Below, in pieces: positions 24,750 through 34,408 of a stretch of 64,000 bases of DNA (within the stretch, counting starts at the first letter, position 1; every line of letters starts with the position of its first letter). The notes beneath the pieces are model-generated. The model did not search any database. It saw only the letters and a list, made by a program, of their open reading frames with translations, and was not told where the DNA came from. The DNA lies in assembly GCF_009754945.1 (NCBI RefSeq), contig NZ_WPIN01000005.1, positions 124,001-188,000 on the forward strand, read 5' to 3'. A program made the translations under genes and the position numbers. This DNA is from Spirosoma arboris (GTDB taxonomy: Bacteria > Bacteroidota > Bacteroidia > Cytophagales > Spirosomataceae).

Positions 24750-27098
24750 CTACGGTTTTACAATCTTGATTTTCTGGCCCAATTTCACGCCTACATCCGA
24801 CAGATTATTCCAGGCCTGAATCTGTTCAATGCTTACGCCATAAATCTGAGAAATACGGAACATGGTTTCGCCCTTCGCAACGGTGTGATACGTTACTGCC
24901 GACGATTCTGTTGGTGTAGCCGTTTTGGCAGTTGAAGAGGGTTGCACAAGTCGACCGCCCGGAGTAGGCTTAACCGCTAGTTGCTGACCAACCTCAAGTT
25001 TGTCATTGGTTGTCAGATTGTTGAGTGCAAGTAGTTCATCAACGGTTAGCCCATGTAGTTTCGAAATACTATAATACGTTTGGCCCGCTTCGACCGTATG
25101 CGTAGCAGCGGAACGATTGGTTACTGAAGGAGAAACGGGTTTAGGTTCAGAGGTTGTGGTAACAGGTATTGTTGATCGTGTTTCTACTTTGGCAGCCGGA
25201 CGAGGTGGTGCTTTCGTTGGTGGCACAGCAGAAGGCACGGTCAATGAGCCATCTGCCTGTTGTTCACGAGGACCTTCATCTTTACTTGTTTCTGGTCGAC
25301 CCATGTCGATGTCGGCGGCCGGAGTAGATTTAGGACGCTGTGTAGTAGCATACGTATCGGCAGGTTTGGCTTTCTGCGGTATCGTAGAGCTATTGGCCGT
25401 TTTATCCTGCTCAGGCATAGTGGCAACTGGCACTGATTTCGTAGGCTGCGATCCATCAGGTGTACGAACAATGACAACGCGTTGCGATCCATCATTACTA
25501 CTCGTTGTAGAAACAGGCGCTGGCACCGAACGGCTGTTTGTTGGCGGTGTGGTTGGTCGGGTTGACTCTGGCTGTGGAGCCGTTGCCGGTTCAGAGGTAC
25601 CATCGTTCGGGGTTACGCCACCGCCGACCAGTTTAGGCTGATACAGTTTTCGTTCGGATGGGTTTCGGGGTACGCTCTCACTACCACTTACAGAGCGGGG
25701 AACACCACCTGCAGGTGTATTTGCGGCTACATCTGACCGAGTGGGAGGTGTTGGCGTCTGATCGTAAACAGGAGGAGTTGGTGCGTTAATAATCTCGACA
25801 GGTTTGTTGCTGGGTCTGCGATCACGAAGCCACATTACCCGTCCTGTTGCCAGTTTCTGAACGCGATCCAGACGATTATAACGCATCAGTTTTTTAAGCC
25901 GGATACCATAGCGCTGCGATATACTACGAGCCGTTTCATCTTCACGAACAGTGTGAAAAGGAACCAGGGCCTTTTTTCGTTTCTTAGCCAGATAATATAC
26001 ATCATTGACAATCACCGGATCGCGGTCGCTCATATCGTTGTAGCGCAAAAAGCTCGACAGACTAATCTTCGCTTTTCGTGACAGCGATGCCGCGTTGTCG
26101 CCCGCCTGAGCCTGAATACCTGGCAAGCCATTAATCTCGTACAAAATGGGGTCGTTCTTACTACTCAGGCCCGTTGTTACTCGGCGCAAAACTGGAAATC
26201 CAACGTCATTCTGAACAAAATCGGGGGTCTTTTTGGCATCTACATTAACTATTTTCTGCCGTACATCATTGATCTGATTACTCGCTACCGGTATCGCCAT
26301 TACGTAGGCTTTATCGGTAGGTACTGCATCGCCCAATACCCAACGATTATACTTGCGAAGCTCAAACTCATCAACACTCAATTCTTCGGCGATTGCCTTC
26401 ATGCTTTTACCCCCTCCGTTCGGATACTCGATCAGCGCAAATCGATTGCTGGTCTGGTGGGTTTGAAGCGCATTTTCGATGGCAATTTTATGGGCAAAGA
26501 ATCGTAAAATATAGCGATCAGTATGGCCATCAAGCGCTACTTCACGAGCATACGACCAATCGGGCGGAATTAACTTAGCGATACCTCCCGCACCGAGGTA
26601 ATAGGAATAGAGGGAGGCTACCCAGTTATTAAATTGAGAATTACTTCGTTTCAAATACTTAGAGGCTCCGTGCGTAGAGGCCGTAATGCTCTTTCGCTCA
26701 TCCACTACGTCATCTACGCGCATGCCATTGTCCATGGCGGTCTCGCGTTTGAACTGCCAGTATCCTACGGCTGTCGACGACGATACGGCATCGGGCGTAA
26801 GTGAGCTTTCCTGAACGGCAAGGTATTTAAAATCAGTGGGTACATCTTCGTCAATCAGGATAGCTTCAATCATTGGGAAATAAAGCACTACCCGATCAAG
26901 TTTGGCGACCCAGTACTGCCGATTTGCCATAAGCGCGTTGACATCCTGTTGTACAATACGGCGGGCGTCGGGATCTAACTGCACCGATATATCGGCAAAG
27001 GTCAGTTGTTCCGGCACCGTTGGCACGCTCACTTGCGCCGATGCCATGAAGCCTGTCAACAGAAAAAGAAGCGTTACTAAATGAATTCGTTTTTTCAT
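24750..27098 (-). CDS. MltD-like lytic transglycosylase with LysM repeats
   Basis: Envelope enzyme that cleaves peptidoglycan glycan strands, 782 residues with a signal peptide. The SLT domain (about 65-215) contains the catalytic Glu in YLAVQESSLTPDAVSS and the GYWQFKRETA segment. LysM-like modules follow in the middle (HTVREDETARSISQRYG). A long Pro/Thr/Ser-rich linker comes next, then two clear C-terminal LysM repeats (HTVEAGQTYYSISKLHG; HTVAKGETMFRISQIYG). The length and the long linker are normal for Bacteroidota MltD homologues. It may be co-transcribed with the methyltransferase and dtd genes upstream. Confidence 0.93.
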   Translation of the reverse strand: MKKRIHLVTLLFLLTGFMASAQVSVPTVPEQLTFADISVQLDPDARRIVQQDVNALMANRQYWVAKLDRVVLYFPMIEAILIDEDVPTDFKYLAVQESSLTPDAVSSSTAVGYWQFKRETAMDNGMRVDDVVDERKSITASTHGASKYLKRSNSQFNNWVASLYSYYLGAGGIAKLIPPDWSYAREVALDGHTDRYILRFFAHKIAIENALQTHQTSNRFALIEYPNGGGKSMKAIAEELSVDEFELRKYNRWVLGDAVPTDKAYVMAIPVASNQINDVRQKIVNVDAKKTPDFVQNDVGFPVLRRVTTGLSSKNDPILYEINGLPGIQAQAGDNAASLSRKAKISLSSFLRYNDMSDRDPVIVNDVYYLAKKRKKALVPFHTVREDETARSISQRYGIRLKKLMRYNRLDRVQKLATGRVMWLRDRRPSNKPVEIINAPTPPVYDQTPTPPTRSDVAANTPAGGVPRSVSGSESVPRNPSERKLYQPKLVGGGVTPNDGTSEPATAPQPESTRPTTPPTNSRSVPAPVSTTSSNDGSQRVVIVRTPDGSQPTKSVPVATMPEQDKTANSSTIPQKAKPADTYATTQRPKSTPAADIDMGRPETSKDEGPREQQADGSLTVPSAVPPTKAPPRPAAKVETRSTIPVTTTSEPKPVSPSVTNRSAATHTVEAGQTYYSISKLHGLTVDELLALNNLTTNDKLEVGQQLAVKPTPGGRLVQPSSTAKTATPTESSAVTYHTVAKGETMFRISQIYGVSIEQIQAWNNLSDVGVKLGQKIKIVKP

Positions 27099-27137
27099 AA
27101 ATCATACCGCAATGGCGGCTCATTTTGTCAATCGCAC

Positions 27138-27812
27138 TTATCGTTTTCGCATCACCATAATCCCGTCCCGGACGGGCAAGAGCACATTTTCTACGCGCGA
27201 ATCGTCCTGAACTTTTTGGTTAAAAGCCAGCACCGCCATTGTATCAAGGTCCGATGATTTTACTGATTCAACAACCTTGCCACTCCATAAAACATTGTCG
27301 GCCAAAATGAAACCACCCGGTCTGACTTTATCCAAAATGAGATCAAAATAGACTGAATTATTGCGTTTATCGGCGTCGATAAATACTAGATCAAACGTTT
27401 CGTTGAGGGTTGGAATTATATCGACTGCCACACCGAGTCGAAAATCCAGCTTATCCTTTAAAGGCGATTGTTCCCAGTAAGATCGGGCAAAGTCTTCGAG
27501 TTCTTCGTTATGATCAATGGTAATTAATAGACCATCGTCCGTTAATCCTTCGGCTAAACAAAGGGCAGAATAGCCCGTATAAGTACCAATTTCGAGAATT
27601 CGACGCGGACGAATCATCCAGGAGATCATCGACAAAAAACGGCCTTGCATATGCCCCGACAACATTCGGGGGGCTATGATATGAGCACGGGTATTACGAT
27701 TAAGTTGATGCAGCAACTCAGTTTCGGGCGAGGTAAACGCTTCCGCGTAGGCGCTTATGTTGGCGGGCAGAAAATCCATTCGGCTATTTACCTGTACAGT
27801 CAGTTGTGACAA
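27138..27812 (-). CDS. SAM-dependent O-methyltransferase (CCoAOMT/YrrM type)
   Basis: Cytoplasmic class I methyltransferase of 224 residues. The SAM motif I is EIGTYTGYSALCLAEGL, and the metal-binding acidic motif is FDLVFIDADKRNNSVYF followed by GGFILADNVLWSGKV, as in metal-dependent catechol/caffeoyl-CoA O-methyltransferases. The bacterial YrrM branch includes tRNA-modifying TrmR. The true substrate is unknown. It lies between dtd (63 bp upstream) and the transglycosylase gene (39 bp downstream) on the same strand. Confidence 0.92.
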   Translation of the reverse strand: MSQLTVQVNSRMDFLPANISAYAEAFTSPETELLHQLNRNTRAHIIAPRMLSGHMQGRFLSMISWMIRPRRILEIGTYTGYSALCLAEGLTDDGLLITIDHNEELEDFARSYWEQSPLKDKLDFRLGVAVDIIPTLNETFDLVFIDADKRNNSVYFDLILDKVRPGGFILADNVLWSGKVVESVKSSDLDTMAVLAFNQKVQDDSRVENVLLPVRDGIMVMRKR

Positions 27813-27875
27813 CAGGCAAGGGCTGGTTTCAGTAAAAGTAACGTATAGCTGGCATAAATCGGTACTATAACTAGA

Positions 27876-28328
27876 CTAAATCCTATTTTTCGAGTCTATT
27901 AAAATAGTAACAGGTCCATCATTGAGTAACGACACTTTCATATCAGCTCCAAACTCACCAGTCTGGATTGGCTTGCCCAGGTCTATTGATAATTGAGCAA
28001 TCATGGCTTCATAAAGTGGTATGGCTACATCCGGGCGGGCAGCTTCAATAAAACTGGGTCGATTCCCTTTTTTGGTACTGGCATGAAGTGTAAACTGGCT
28101 GATCAATAAAATACTACCATCCACAGCAGCTAGGTCCAGGTTCATTTTACCATCGGCATCGCTAAAAATACGCATGCCAATTAGTTTCCGGCTAAGCCAC
28201 TCCACATCCTCATGAGTATCGGTATGGGTAATGCCAAGTAAAACTAAAAAGCCTGTTCCAATCTGGCCTTTTATCTGATTTTCAATGGTAACCGAAGCGT
28301 GTGAAACACGCTGAACAACAGCAATCAT
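27876..28328 (-). CDS. dtd: D-aminoacyl-tRNA deacylase
   Basis: Removes D-amino acids and glycine mischarged on tRNA. At 150 residues it is normal length. The start MIAVVQRVSHASV is typical, and both active-site motifs are intact: LLISQFTLHAS, and the cross-subunit proline motif, here NDGPVTILID near the C-terminus. Cytoplasmic homodimer. It is the first gene of a possible operon with the O-methyltransferase. Confidence 0.97.
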   Translation of the reverse strand: MIAVVQRVSHASVTIENQIKGQIGTGFLVLLGITHTDTHEDVEWLSRKLIGMRIFSDADGKMNLDLAAVDGSILLISQFTLHASTKKGNRPSFIEAARPDVAIPLYEAMIAQLSIDLGKPIQTGEFGADMKVSLLNDGPVTILIDSKNRI

Positions 28329-28639
28329 ACTAACAAAAACTAACTTACGAGAACAATTTATTAAAAAGGCTATTCTTTACTTGCCTATACCCATTGTTAA
28401 TTCAGGGCAGGCTTTCCAGGTTTTGAAAATTCTTCAGCAACTACCTTTAGTAACTAATTTACTAAAACTACCTACCTTGCGCGATCATTCGAATTACAGA
28501 CTATATAATCCTAGTTTTGATCAATGAGTTACTACTATTAACAAAAAAATGGGGTTCTGATTAAACTCTATAGTGAAGTAGATGTCATAGTTCGTGTCAC
28601 ATATGGCCATCTCTAATTCGCTTTGACTAATTTAAAAAA
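28329..28639. other. Intergenic region between dtd and small membrane protein
   Basis: 311 AT-rich bp with no credible gene. It holds an 8-bp perfect inverted repeat, TTTAGTAA-CTAAT-TTACTAAA at 28446-28466, which could be an operator. A TACCTTTA word overlaps its left edge. Confidence 0.35.
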
Positions 28640-28852
28640 ATGAATAGGAAATTACTGATTTTGTTGTTTATACTCGGATCGATAGCCACGTTCATCGGCT
28701 TTTTCGTCATATTAATTGATTGGTTACAGGATTATACTAATGGAGTTAATCATCACAGCTTAATCGAATCTATTCTCGAAACAGGTGTATTACTCGTTTA
28801 TGCCTATTTTGGTATTCGATTTTTCAGTAGACACTTCAGTTTTTTACACTAA
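28640..28852 (+). CDS. Small two-helix membrane protein
   Basis: A 70-residue protein with two hydrophobic helices at about 4-27 and 43-63, joined by a short polar loop rich in Asn, Asp and His (DYTNGVNHHS). No family could be named. An ATG start with a clean hydrophobic profile makes it plausible. It stands alone between dtd and the first GH88-type gene and is AT-rich. Confidence 0.55.
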   Translation: MNRKLLILLFILGSIATFIGFFVILIDWLQDYTNGVNHHSLIESILETGVLLVYAYFGIRFFSRHFSFLH

Positions 28853-29027
28853 TTTCCACTTCCAGAAAGCAGCATAAAACGATGAAAAATTACCCTTCAC
28901 AGGAGGGTGCATGATAGAACTCAAACAGAGTTTTGTAATATTTGATGCGGAAACTGTATTGAAACCTAGCTTATAGGATCAATCCTGCTCCAAACACCTT
29001 GACTCCGTACGTATTTATCATCGTTTT

Positions 29028-30395
29028 ATGCTTACCTTCTCCTCACGTATCCCCTTTTTTATAGCGGCTTTAGGCATTAGCCTTACGCTTCATGCTCAGC
29101 CCGGTGCGCCAAAAGCCAATGATTCCACGACACCTTTGCACCTGTTGCAGCCCGATTACCCCGTTCCATATGGTCAGCCTAAGGTCGATGAAGTAACGGG
29201 AGTGTTACGGCGGATTTATACCTATCTGGATGCCAATACACCAACCCAACTTATTGACAAGGAGACGAAGAAAGACATCCCGTCGGGAGGTGCGTTTAAT
29301 CCGAATGCCATTTTCAAACCTGGTGATTTTCGGCTAATCAGCTACGAATGGGGTGTTACGTATACGGGAATGCTACTCGCCAGCGAAGCCACTGGCGACG
29401 CCCGCTATGCCGATTACACTAACAAACGACTCCAATTTATTGCGGATCAGGTGCCGTATTTCCGGGCTCAGGTACTAGCCGATCCAAAAGCAAACACACC
29501 CATGCGGTCGGTATTGGTCCCACACGCACTCGATGATGCCGGGGCTATGTGTGCAGCTATGATCAAAGCGAGTCGGGCGGGTGGCATAAAAGCCGATTTG
29601 CGGCCACTCATTGATAACTACATCAATTATATCCAAACGAAAGAATTTCGCTTAGCCGACGGTACACTGGCTCGCAATCGTCCGCAGCCTAACACGCTCT
29701 GGCTCGATGATCTGTTCATGAGCGTTCCGGCATTAGCCCAAATGGGCAAACTCACCGGCGACCAGAAATATTATGATGAAGCGGTGAAGCAGGTTACTCA
29801 GTTTGCCAAGCGGATGTTCAATCCTCAGAAAGGATTATATATGCACGGTTGGGTCGAAGGCATGGCTGTTCATCCAGAGTTTCATTGGGGAAGGGCTAAT
29901 GGCTGGGGAATTTTAACTGCGGTGGAGCTGCTGGATGTACTACCCGAAAACCATCCCGGCCGACCAGCTATTCTGGATTTACTGAAAGCACATGCCAAAG
30001 GGTTAGCCGCTCAACAATCGGGTTCAGGCTTCTGGCATCAACTACTTGATCGTAATGATTCTTATCTGGAAACATCGGCCACGGCCATTTATGTTTATTG
30101 TTTCGCGAGAGCGATTAACCGGGGTTGGCTCGATCCTTTAGCCTACGCTCCGGCGGCTTTATTAGGCTGGAATGCGGTAGCTACCAAAGTTACCCAAGGC
30201 GGTCAGGTTGAGGGTGTTTGTGTAGGCACGGGTATGGGTTTTGATCCAGCGTTTTATTACCACCGCCCCATTAATCCCTACGCGGCTCACGGTTATGGGC
30301 CTGCATTGTTAGCAGGTGCCGAAGTTATAAATATGCTAAAAAAGCACACGTTTGAAATCAACGATAGTTCATTGCAACTGACGCAGAAGAAGTAG
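29028..30395 (+). CDS. GH88/GH105 unsaturated glucuronyl/rhamnogalacturonyl hydrolase
   Basis: Exported (alpha/alpha)6-barrel hydrolase of 455 residues. It hydrates and removes the unsaturated uronic acid left on pectin or similar fragments by polysaccharide lyases. A signal peptide ends at HAQP. Family motifs are TLWLDDLFMSVPALAQMG (catalytic Asp region), FHWGRANGWGILTAVELL and SGFWHQLLDRNDSYLETSAT, followed by ARAINRGWL. A second member of the same clan lies at 37111, and lutABC with a GntR-type regulator between and after them suggests a rhamnogalacturonan module. Confidence 0.92.
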   Translation: MLTFSSRIPFFIAALGISLTLHAQPGAPKANDSTTPLHLLQPDYPVPYGQPKVDEVTGVLRRIYTYLDANTPTQLIDKETKKDIPSGGAFNPNAIFKPGDFRLISYEWGVTYTGMLLASEATGDARYADYTNKRLQFIADQVPYFRAQVLADPKANTPMRSVLVPHALDDAGAMCAAMIKASRAGGIKADLRPLIDNYINYIQTKEFRLADGTLARNRPQPNTLWLDDLFMSVPALAQMGKLTGDQKYYDEAVKQVTQFAKRMFNPQKGLYMHGWVEGMAVHPEFHWGRANGWGILTAVELLDVLPENHPGRPAILDLLKAHAKGLAAQQSGSGFWHQLLDRNDSYLETSATAIYVYCFARAINRGWLDPLAYAPAALLGWNAVATKVTQGGQVEGVCVGTGMGFDPAFYYHRPINPYAAHGYGPALLAGAEVINMLKKHTFEINDSSLQLTQKK

Positions 30396-30505
30396 CGATA
30401 GCCAGGCAATATTTATTTGAGAATCAGGCAGGTGAGTTCAGGAGAGTTCGTACCAAAAAACTAACTTATTTTGTACAATACGTTTTATCATAGGTTTGTT
30501 ACAGG

Positions 30506-30535
30506 ATAAGCCCACCAGATGTCTGATGGGCTTAT
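30506..30535. terminator. Terminator hairpin between converging genes
   Basis: Stem ATAAGCCCA / TGGGCTTAT, extended inside by a CAGA/TCTG pair, between the GH88 gene and the converging NTF2-like gene. The T-rich end favours the plus strand. Confidence 0.7.
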
Positions 30536-30556
30536 TTAGTTTAGCGGGATTTCCGA

Positions 30557-31000
30557 CTAGATTTTTACAGCTTGACGGGCTAATAATTTCCAGTTTCCTT
30601 TCTGCTTAATCCACACCAGCAGTACACTCAGTTTCACCTGCCCTGGTTTGCCTTTATCAAGCGTCTCACCCATCAATTTATGGCGAACCAGAGCCGTATT
30701 ATCAACAACTGTAATCGTCTGATCAACTAACTCGATACTTACGAAATCAGACGTACCGCTTGTTAGTGCCTCCACAAACGCGGCTTTATCTTCAATTTTT
30801 CCACTCGAATGTCCATAACTTAAATCATCGGCGGCAATGGCTTCTAATTTAGCTTTATCTGGAGAAATCATCAATAATCTCAAATGCTCAACAGCCTGAC
30901 TAACAGCAGTTTGATCTTTACTTTGAGCAACACTATTGGTGGTTACGGCAACTAAACTGCAAAAAACAACAAGAGTAAGCACAATAAGTTTCATTGGCAT
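30557..31000 (-). CDS. SnoaL/NTF2-like (DUF4440-type) exported protein
   Basis: A 147-residue protein with a signal peptide (LIVLTLVVFCSLVAVTTNSVAQ) and an NTF2-like cone fold. DUF4440-type features are AIAADDLSYGHSSGKIEDKA, the central VVDNTALVRHKL and the final LSVLLVWIKQKGNWKLLARQ. Members often act as small-molecule-binding or isomerase-like proteins. The substrate is unknown. It appears monocistronic. Confidence 0.88.
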   Translation of the reverse strand: MPMKLIVLTLVVFCSLVAVTTNSVAQSKDQTAVSQAVEHLRLLMISPDKAKLEAIAADDLSYGHSSGKIEDKAAFVEALTSGTSDFVSIELVDQTITVVDNTALVRHKLMGETLDKGKPGQVKLSVLLVWIKQKGNWKLLARQAVKI

Positions 31001-31150
31001 AATTGGTAAATGTTATCTGTTTTTCCCCAATTGCCTCTACTTGGGGCAATCGTTATTTGAAAAGCAAAAGTCGATAATTTTTACCTAGTGTTAACGGAAA
31101 CTTATTAAGTAATACGTATAAGTGTCTAAAAATCCATAAATGTTTTCTAA

Positions 31151-33574
31151 CTAAAACTCCCCTTCGCCTGGCTCTTTCAGCTTCTTTTTGGCCTGATGCA
31201 AACGGTAGTTGAATGTCAGATTGATCTGCCGTAAGCGCCCCTGTGAGCTGCTTTCGGTATAGAAGTTAGCTCCTTCGGTAATGGAGCGGTACCGACGGGA
31301 ATTAAATACGTCGAGAACATTGAGAACCAACGTACCGTTGTTTTTAAGAATATCTTTACTAACCGATAAGTCCAGTGTAGCAATAGCCTGTCGGGTGCCC
31401 TGGGGTGTTTTTTGTGGAGCTTCGTAGTTACCCCGCATCTGGAAATCAGTATTCCGCCAGATCGTAAATCGGGAAGTCATGCGGGTAAACCAGCTGTATG
31501 TATCACTCTGATAGCTTACATCCAGATTACCTCCATTTGTAGTAGCTCTAAAAAAATTGACACTGCCGTCGAGTTTCCACCATTTATAGAGCGCATATGA
31601 ACCGGCAAATTCAGCCCCATATGAGTCTTCGGTAGCTAGGTTTTCGGGGCGGGTCGTTGAAAAGCCCTGATCATTTACCCGGCGAATTCGGATAATTTTG
31701 CCCGTGGTGTACCGGTAATAAATCGACGAGCTAATCGACCCTTTTTCTACATATTTAATATGCCCGATTTCAAAGGCGTCGGTAAATTCAGGATTTAGGT
31801 CGGGGTTACCACTGAAGAAATTTCGGTTATCACTGAACGTCATAAACGGACTCAAATCATTGTATTGTGGCCGTCGTACCCGGCGGCTGTAGCTAATTTG
31901 CAAGGCGTGCTGGCTGGGCAAATCGTACGTAGCGTGTATGCTTGGAAACAGGTTAGCATAACTACGGGGATTTACATCATTGGTTTGTTTCAGGGTGGTA
32001 GTCACTCCAGTCCACTCTGCCCGAAGCCCCAATTGGTAAGAAAACTTTCGAATCTTATTCCCTACGATTCCGTACAGCGCATTGATCTTTTCCTCATACA
32101 AAAAATTGTTGGTCAGGTTAGGGAGTTGAAACCAGCTCCCGTCGGAGTTCTGCTGAATAACGGTATAATCGTTCGTCATATTCCGGGTGCTACTGCGCAA
32201 TCCCCCTTCCAGTTTCCCATCTTTTTTAAATGGACGGACATAATCAACCTGCACCAAAAACTGCTTTTCAGTTTCATCATTTATTGCCCGTTGTAATGTA
32301 CTCGGAATGCCAGAAGGAGCTCCGTTGGGCAGAATTGTTTGCTGAGCAAAATACTGATCCGATTTTTCCCAGTTATCCAGATAGCGTACGTCAGCAGTGA
32401 GTTCGTGACCTTCACGGGCAAAGGTCTTTTTGTAGCTGATCACGTACTCCGAATTAGGCTCCGTTTCCGTTTCGTCCTGCGTTCGATTGGTAATCGTTTG
32501 TAGTGTCTTCGTATTAGGCAGATAATCAAGGTACTGGATATCAGAAAAACGTTTGCCTTTACTAAGGCGCCATGTGTATGAGGCCGTCAAAATACTTTTA
32601 GGATTGAAGAAATAGTCAATCCCGGCGCGGGCATTGTTGTTTTGCCCTTTCAATTTATAGGTCGAGCTTTGGCTGTAAGCAAAGGTTGTGTCATTGCTAT
32701 ACACTTCCTGATAGAGCGAACTTCGACCGGGTGTGTTGCGGTAAGAGGCTGTGTAATTGATGAAGAAATTCAGGTTTTTACGTCGGTAATTGACGTTAGC
32801 TGCTGCCCCAAAATTGGCCGGATTACCCGTAATCACATCGAATGAGCCGTTGAAGCCTTCTTTCCGTTCTTTCTTCAGGACGATGTTGATAATACCGCCC
32901 ATGCCTTCAGCTTCGTACCGGGCCGATGGATTCGTAATCACCTCAACCCGTTCTACCATACTGCCCTGTAATTGCTGTAGGCCAGCTCCACCTTTGAGGC
33001 TCACTAAACCAGATGGCTTTCCATCAATCAGAATACGAACGCTGTTACTCCCGCGCAAACTAACATTGCCATCTCCATCGACGGCCACCGATGGAATGTT
33101 TTTCAGAATATCCGACGCGGTACCACCAGCATTCGCTAAGTCTTTACCAACGTTGAAAATTCGTTTGTCCAGTGATAATTCCATCTGGCTTTTTTCGCCT
33201 TTCACAACGACTTCCTCCAGTTTTTTCGCGCTGGATTTAAGTACAGATGTGCCGATTTGCAAGTCCTGATTAACTATATGGATGTCGGGAATTGTCTTAT
33301 CCTGATACGACAAAGCCGTCACTTTCAGGTAATAGTGGCCGGGCTTGGTCTGCAATTCAAATTTTCCGGCATCATCCGATACGACGCCCGTCACCAGAAC
33401 AGATCCAGTAGCCTGATAGAGCGCTATAGAAGCAAACGGTATGGGCTTATTATCTTCATCAATGAATACACCCCGAATCCAAACCGAATGCTCGGTTTTA
33501 CTGACTTGGGCGAAGGTCATCGTTGGTAATAAAAGGAAGAGAAGTATGTGAAAGCGTAGAGCAATCTGGTGCAT
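31151..33574 (-). CDS. TonB-dependent outer-membrane receptor family protein
   Basis: Outer-membrane protein of 807 residues. A signal peptide is followed by a carboxypeptidase-regulatory-like domain at about 32-115 (VWIRGVFIDEDNKPIPFASIAL), a plug-like domain with VSLRGSNSVRILIDGKPSG and VERVEVITNPSARYEAEGMGGIINI, and a C-terminal 'OMP_b-brl_3'-like barrel that includes YSRRVRRPQYNDLSPF. Such proteins without a SusD partner are common in Bacteroidota; the ligand is unknown. No SusD-like gene is adjacent, so it is not a classical polysaccharide SusCD pair. A related receptor is at 45919. Confidence 0.93.
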   Translation of the reverse strand: MHQIALRFHILLFLLLPTMTFAQVSKTEHSVWIRGVFIDEDNKPIPFASIALYQATGSVLVTGVVSDDAGKFELQTKPGHYYLKVTALSYQDKTIPDIHIVNQDLQIGTSVLKSSAKKLEEVVVKGEKSQMELSLDKRIFNVGKDLANAGGTASDILKNIPSVAVDGDGNVSLRGSNSVRILIDGKPSGLVSLKGGAGLQQLQGSMVERVEVITNPSARYEAEGMGGIINIVLKKERKEGFNGSFDVITGNPANFGAAANVNYRRKNLNFFINYTASYRNTPGRSSLYQEVYSNDTTFAYSQSSTYKLKGQNNNARAGIDYFFNPKSILTASYTWRLSKGKRFSDIQYLDYLPNTKTLQTITNRTQDETETEPNSEYVISYKKTFAREGHELTADVRYLDNWEKSDQYFAQQTILPNGAPSGIPSTLQRAINDETEKQFLVQVDYVRPFKKDGKLEGGLRSSTRNMTNDYTVIQQNSDGSWFQLPNLTNNFLYEEKINALYGIVGNKIRKFSYQLGLRAEWTGVTTTLKQTNDVNPRSYANLFPSIHATYDLPSQHALQISYSRRVRRPQYNDLSPFMTFSDNRNFFSGNPDLNPEFTDAFEIGHIKYVEKGSISSSIYYRYTTGKIIRIRRVNDQGFSTTRPENLATEDSYGAEFAGSYALYKWWKLDGSVNFFRATTNGGNLDVSYQSDTYSWFTRMTSRFTIWRNTDFQMRGNYEAPQKTPQGTRQAIATLDLSVSKDILKNNGTLVLNVLDVFNSRRYRSITEGANFYTESSSQGRLRQINLTFNYRLHQAKKKLKEPGEGEF

Positions 33575-33699
33575 AGTTGAGTAGCCCGCCCTGATGAATC
33601 GGCTCGAATCAGTTGGGAATTAGAGATTAAAATCGGCTTAATACATAAAGAAATCGACGCCGGGCATCTACCAGCGTCGATGTAATTTTTCTTAGAACC

Positions 33700-33822
33700 G
33701 ATGGCGCAAGGCTCTGGCCTTGTGCCGACTATTTTTCGACCTCTGGCCGGTATTAAAGTCTATTATCTAAATCGGCCGGAGGCCGGAGAATAATTGACAC
33801 AAGGCCAGAGCCTTGCGCCATC
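33700..33822. repeat. Nested long inverted repeat at the 3' end of lutC
   Basis: Outer arms 33700-33724 and 33798-33822 are perfect 25-bp complements (GATGGCGCAAGGCTCTGGCC and onward). An inner, imperfect pair built on CTCTGGCCGG / CCGGCCGGAG lies in the loop. It ends 2 bp before the lutC stop on the minus strand. It is too long for an ordinary terminator and has no T run. Confidence 0.85.
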
Positions 33823-33823
33823 A

Positions 33824-34408
33824 TCAGGGCAAAATATAAACGATCAGCGAACGGGCACCGTGGGCGCCAATCACTAAGCTCTGCTCAATGTCAGCCGTTT
33901 TGGAAGGGCCGCTGATAAACGTACCGAATCCAGTTGTATCAACCTGTATTTTCTTATAGGCATCATGCATGTTGGCCACAATGGTTGACTGCCGAATTAT
34001 AATGACTAAATACTGCGTAATCATTGGCACTACACGATGCGGCAGTTGACGTTCATCGACCCAGATAGCGGCATTTTCCGCAACGGCTAGCGGACCTTCA
34101 ATAATGGTCAGATTCAGCCCAGATAACTCGTGCGGATCGGCAACGTCCAGTATAACATCGGCCATATGTGCCAATTCAGGACAGGTCGTTGCCACGTTTG
34201 TGAGCGCAGGATAATGCTCTTTCAAATGAGCTTCAATGGCTTTATAGTCGGGAACAACAACAGCCATACCACCAACAAACGCCAGCGAATCACTGAATTG
34301 CTTCGTCAGATCCGGGAACAGGGATGTAAATGTAAACTGCTCCGGAAGTGGCATTAACGAAGGCTGATTGGCCTGAATACTAGCCAGAATTTTTTCGCGG
34401 GTGGTCAT
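33824..34408 (-). CDS. lutC: Lactate utilization protein C (LUD domain)
   Basis: LUD-domain subunit of the LutABC L-lactate dehydrogenase complex, 194 residues, cytoplasmic. It contains the family segments VVVPDYKAIEAHL, ADVILDVADPHELSG, AENAAIWVDERQLPHRV and the C-terminal GPSKTADIEQSLVIGAHGA, the GPSxTADIE signature of the family. Its start overlaps the lutB stop by 4 bp, so translation is coupled. A nested hairpin lies just past the stop. Confidence 0.93.
   Translation of the reverse strand: MTTREKILASIQANQPSLMPLPEQFTFTSLFPDLTKQFSDSLAFVGGMAVVVPDYKAIEAHLKEHYPALTNVATTCPELAHMADVILDVADPHELSGLNLTIIEGPLAVAENAAIWVDERQLPHRVVPMITQYLVIIIRQSTIVANMHDAYKKIQVDTTGFGTFISGPSKTADIEQSLVIGAHGARSLIVYILP

Noticed and set aside
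25117..25641. 174-codon frame opposite the LysM linker
   Set aside because: It mirrors the Pro/Thr-rich linker and contains only Val/Gly/Thr low complexity.
31865..33529. Several plus-strand frames of 90-159 codons opposite the TonB receptor
   Set aside because: Antisense shadows of the receptor barrel and plug with no domain content.
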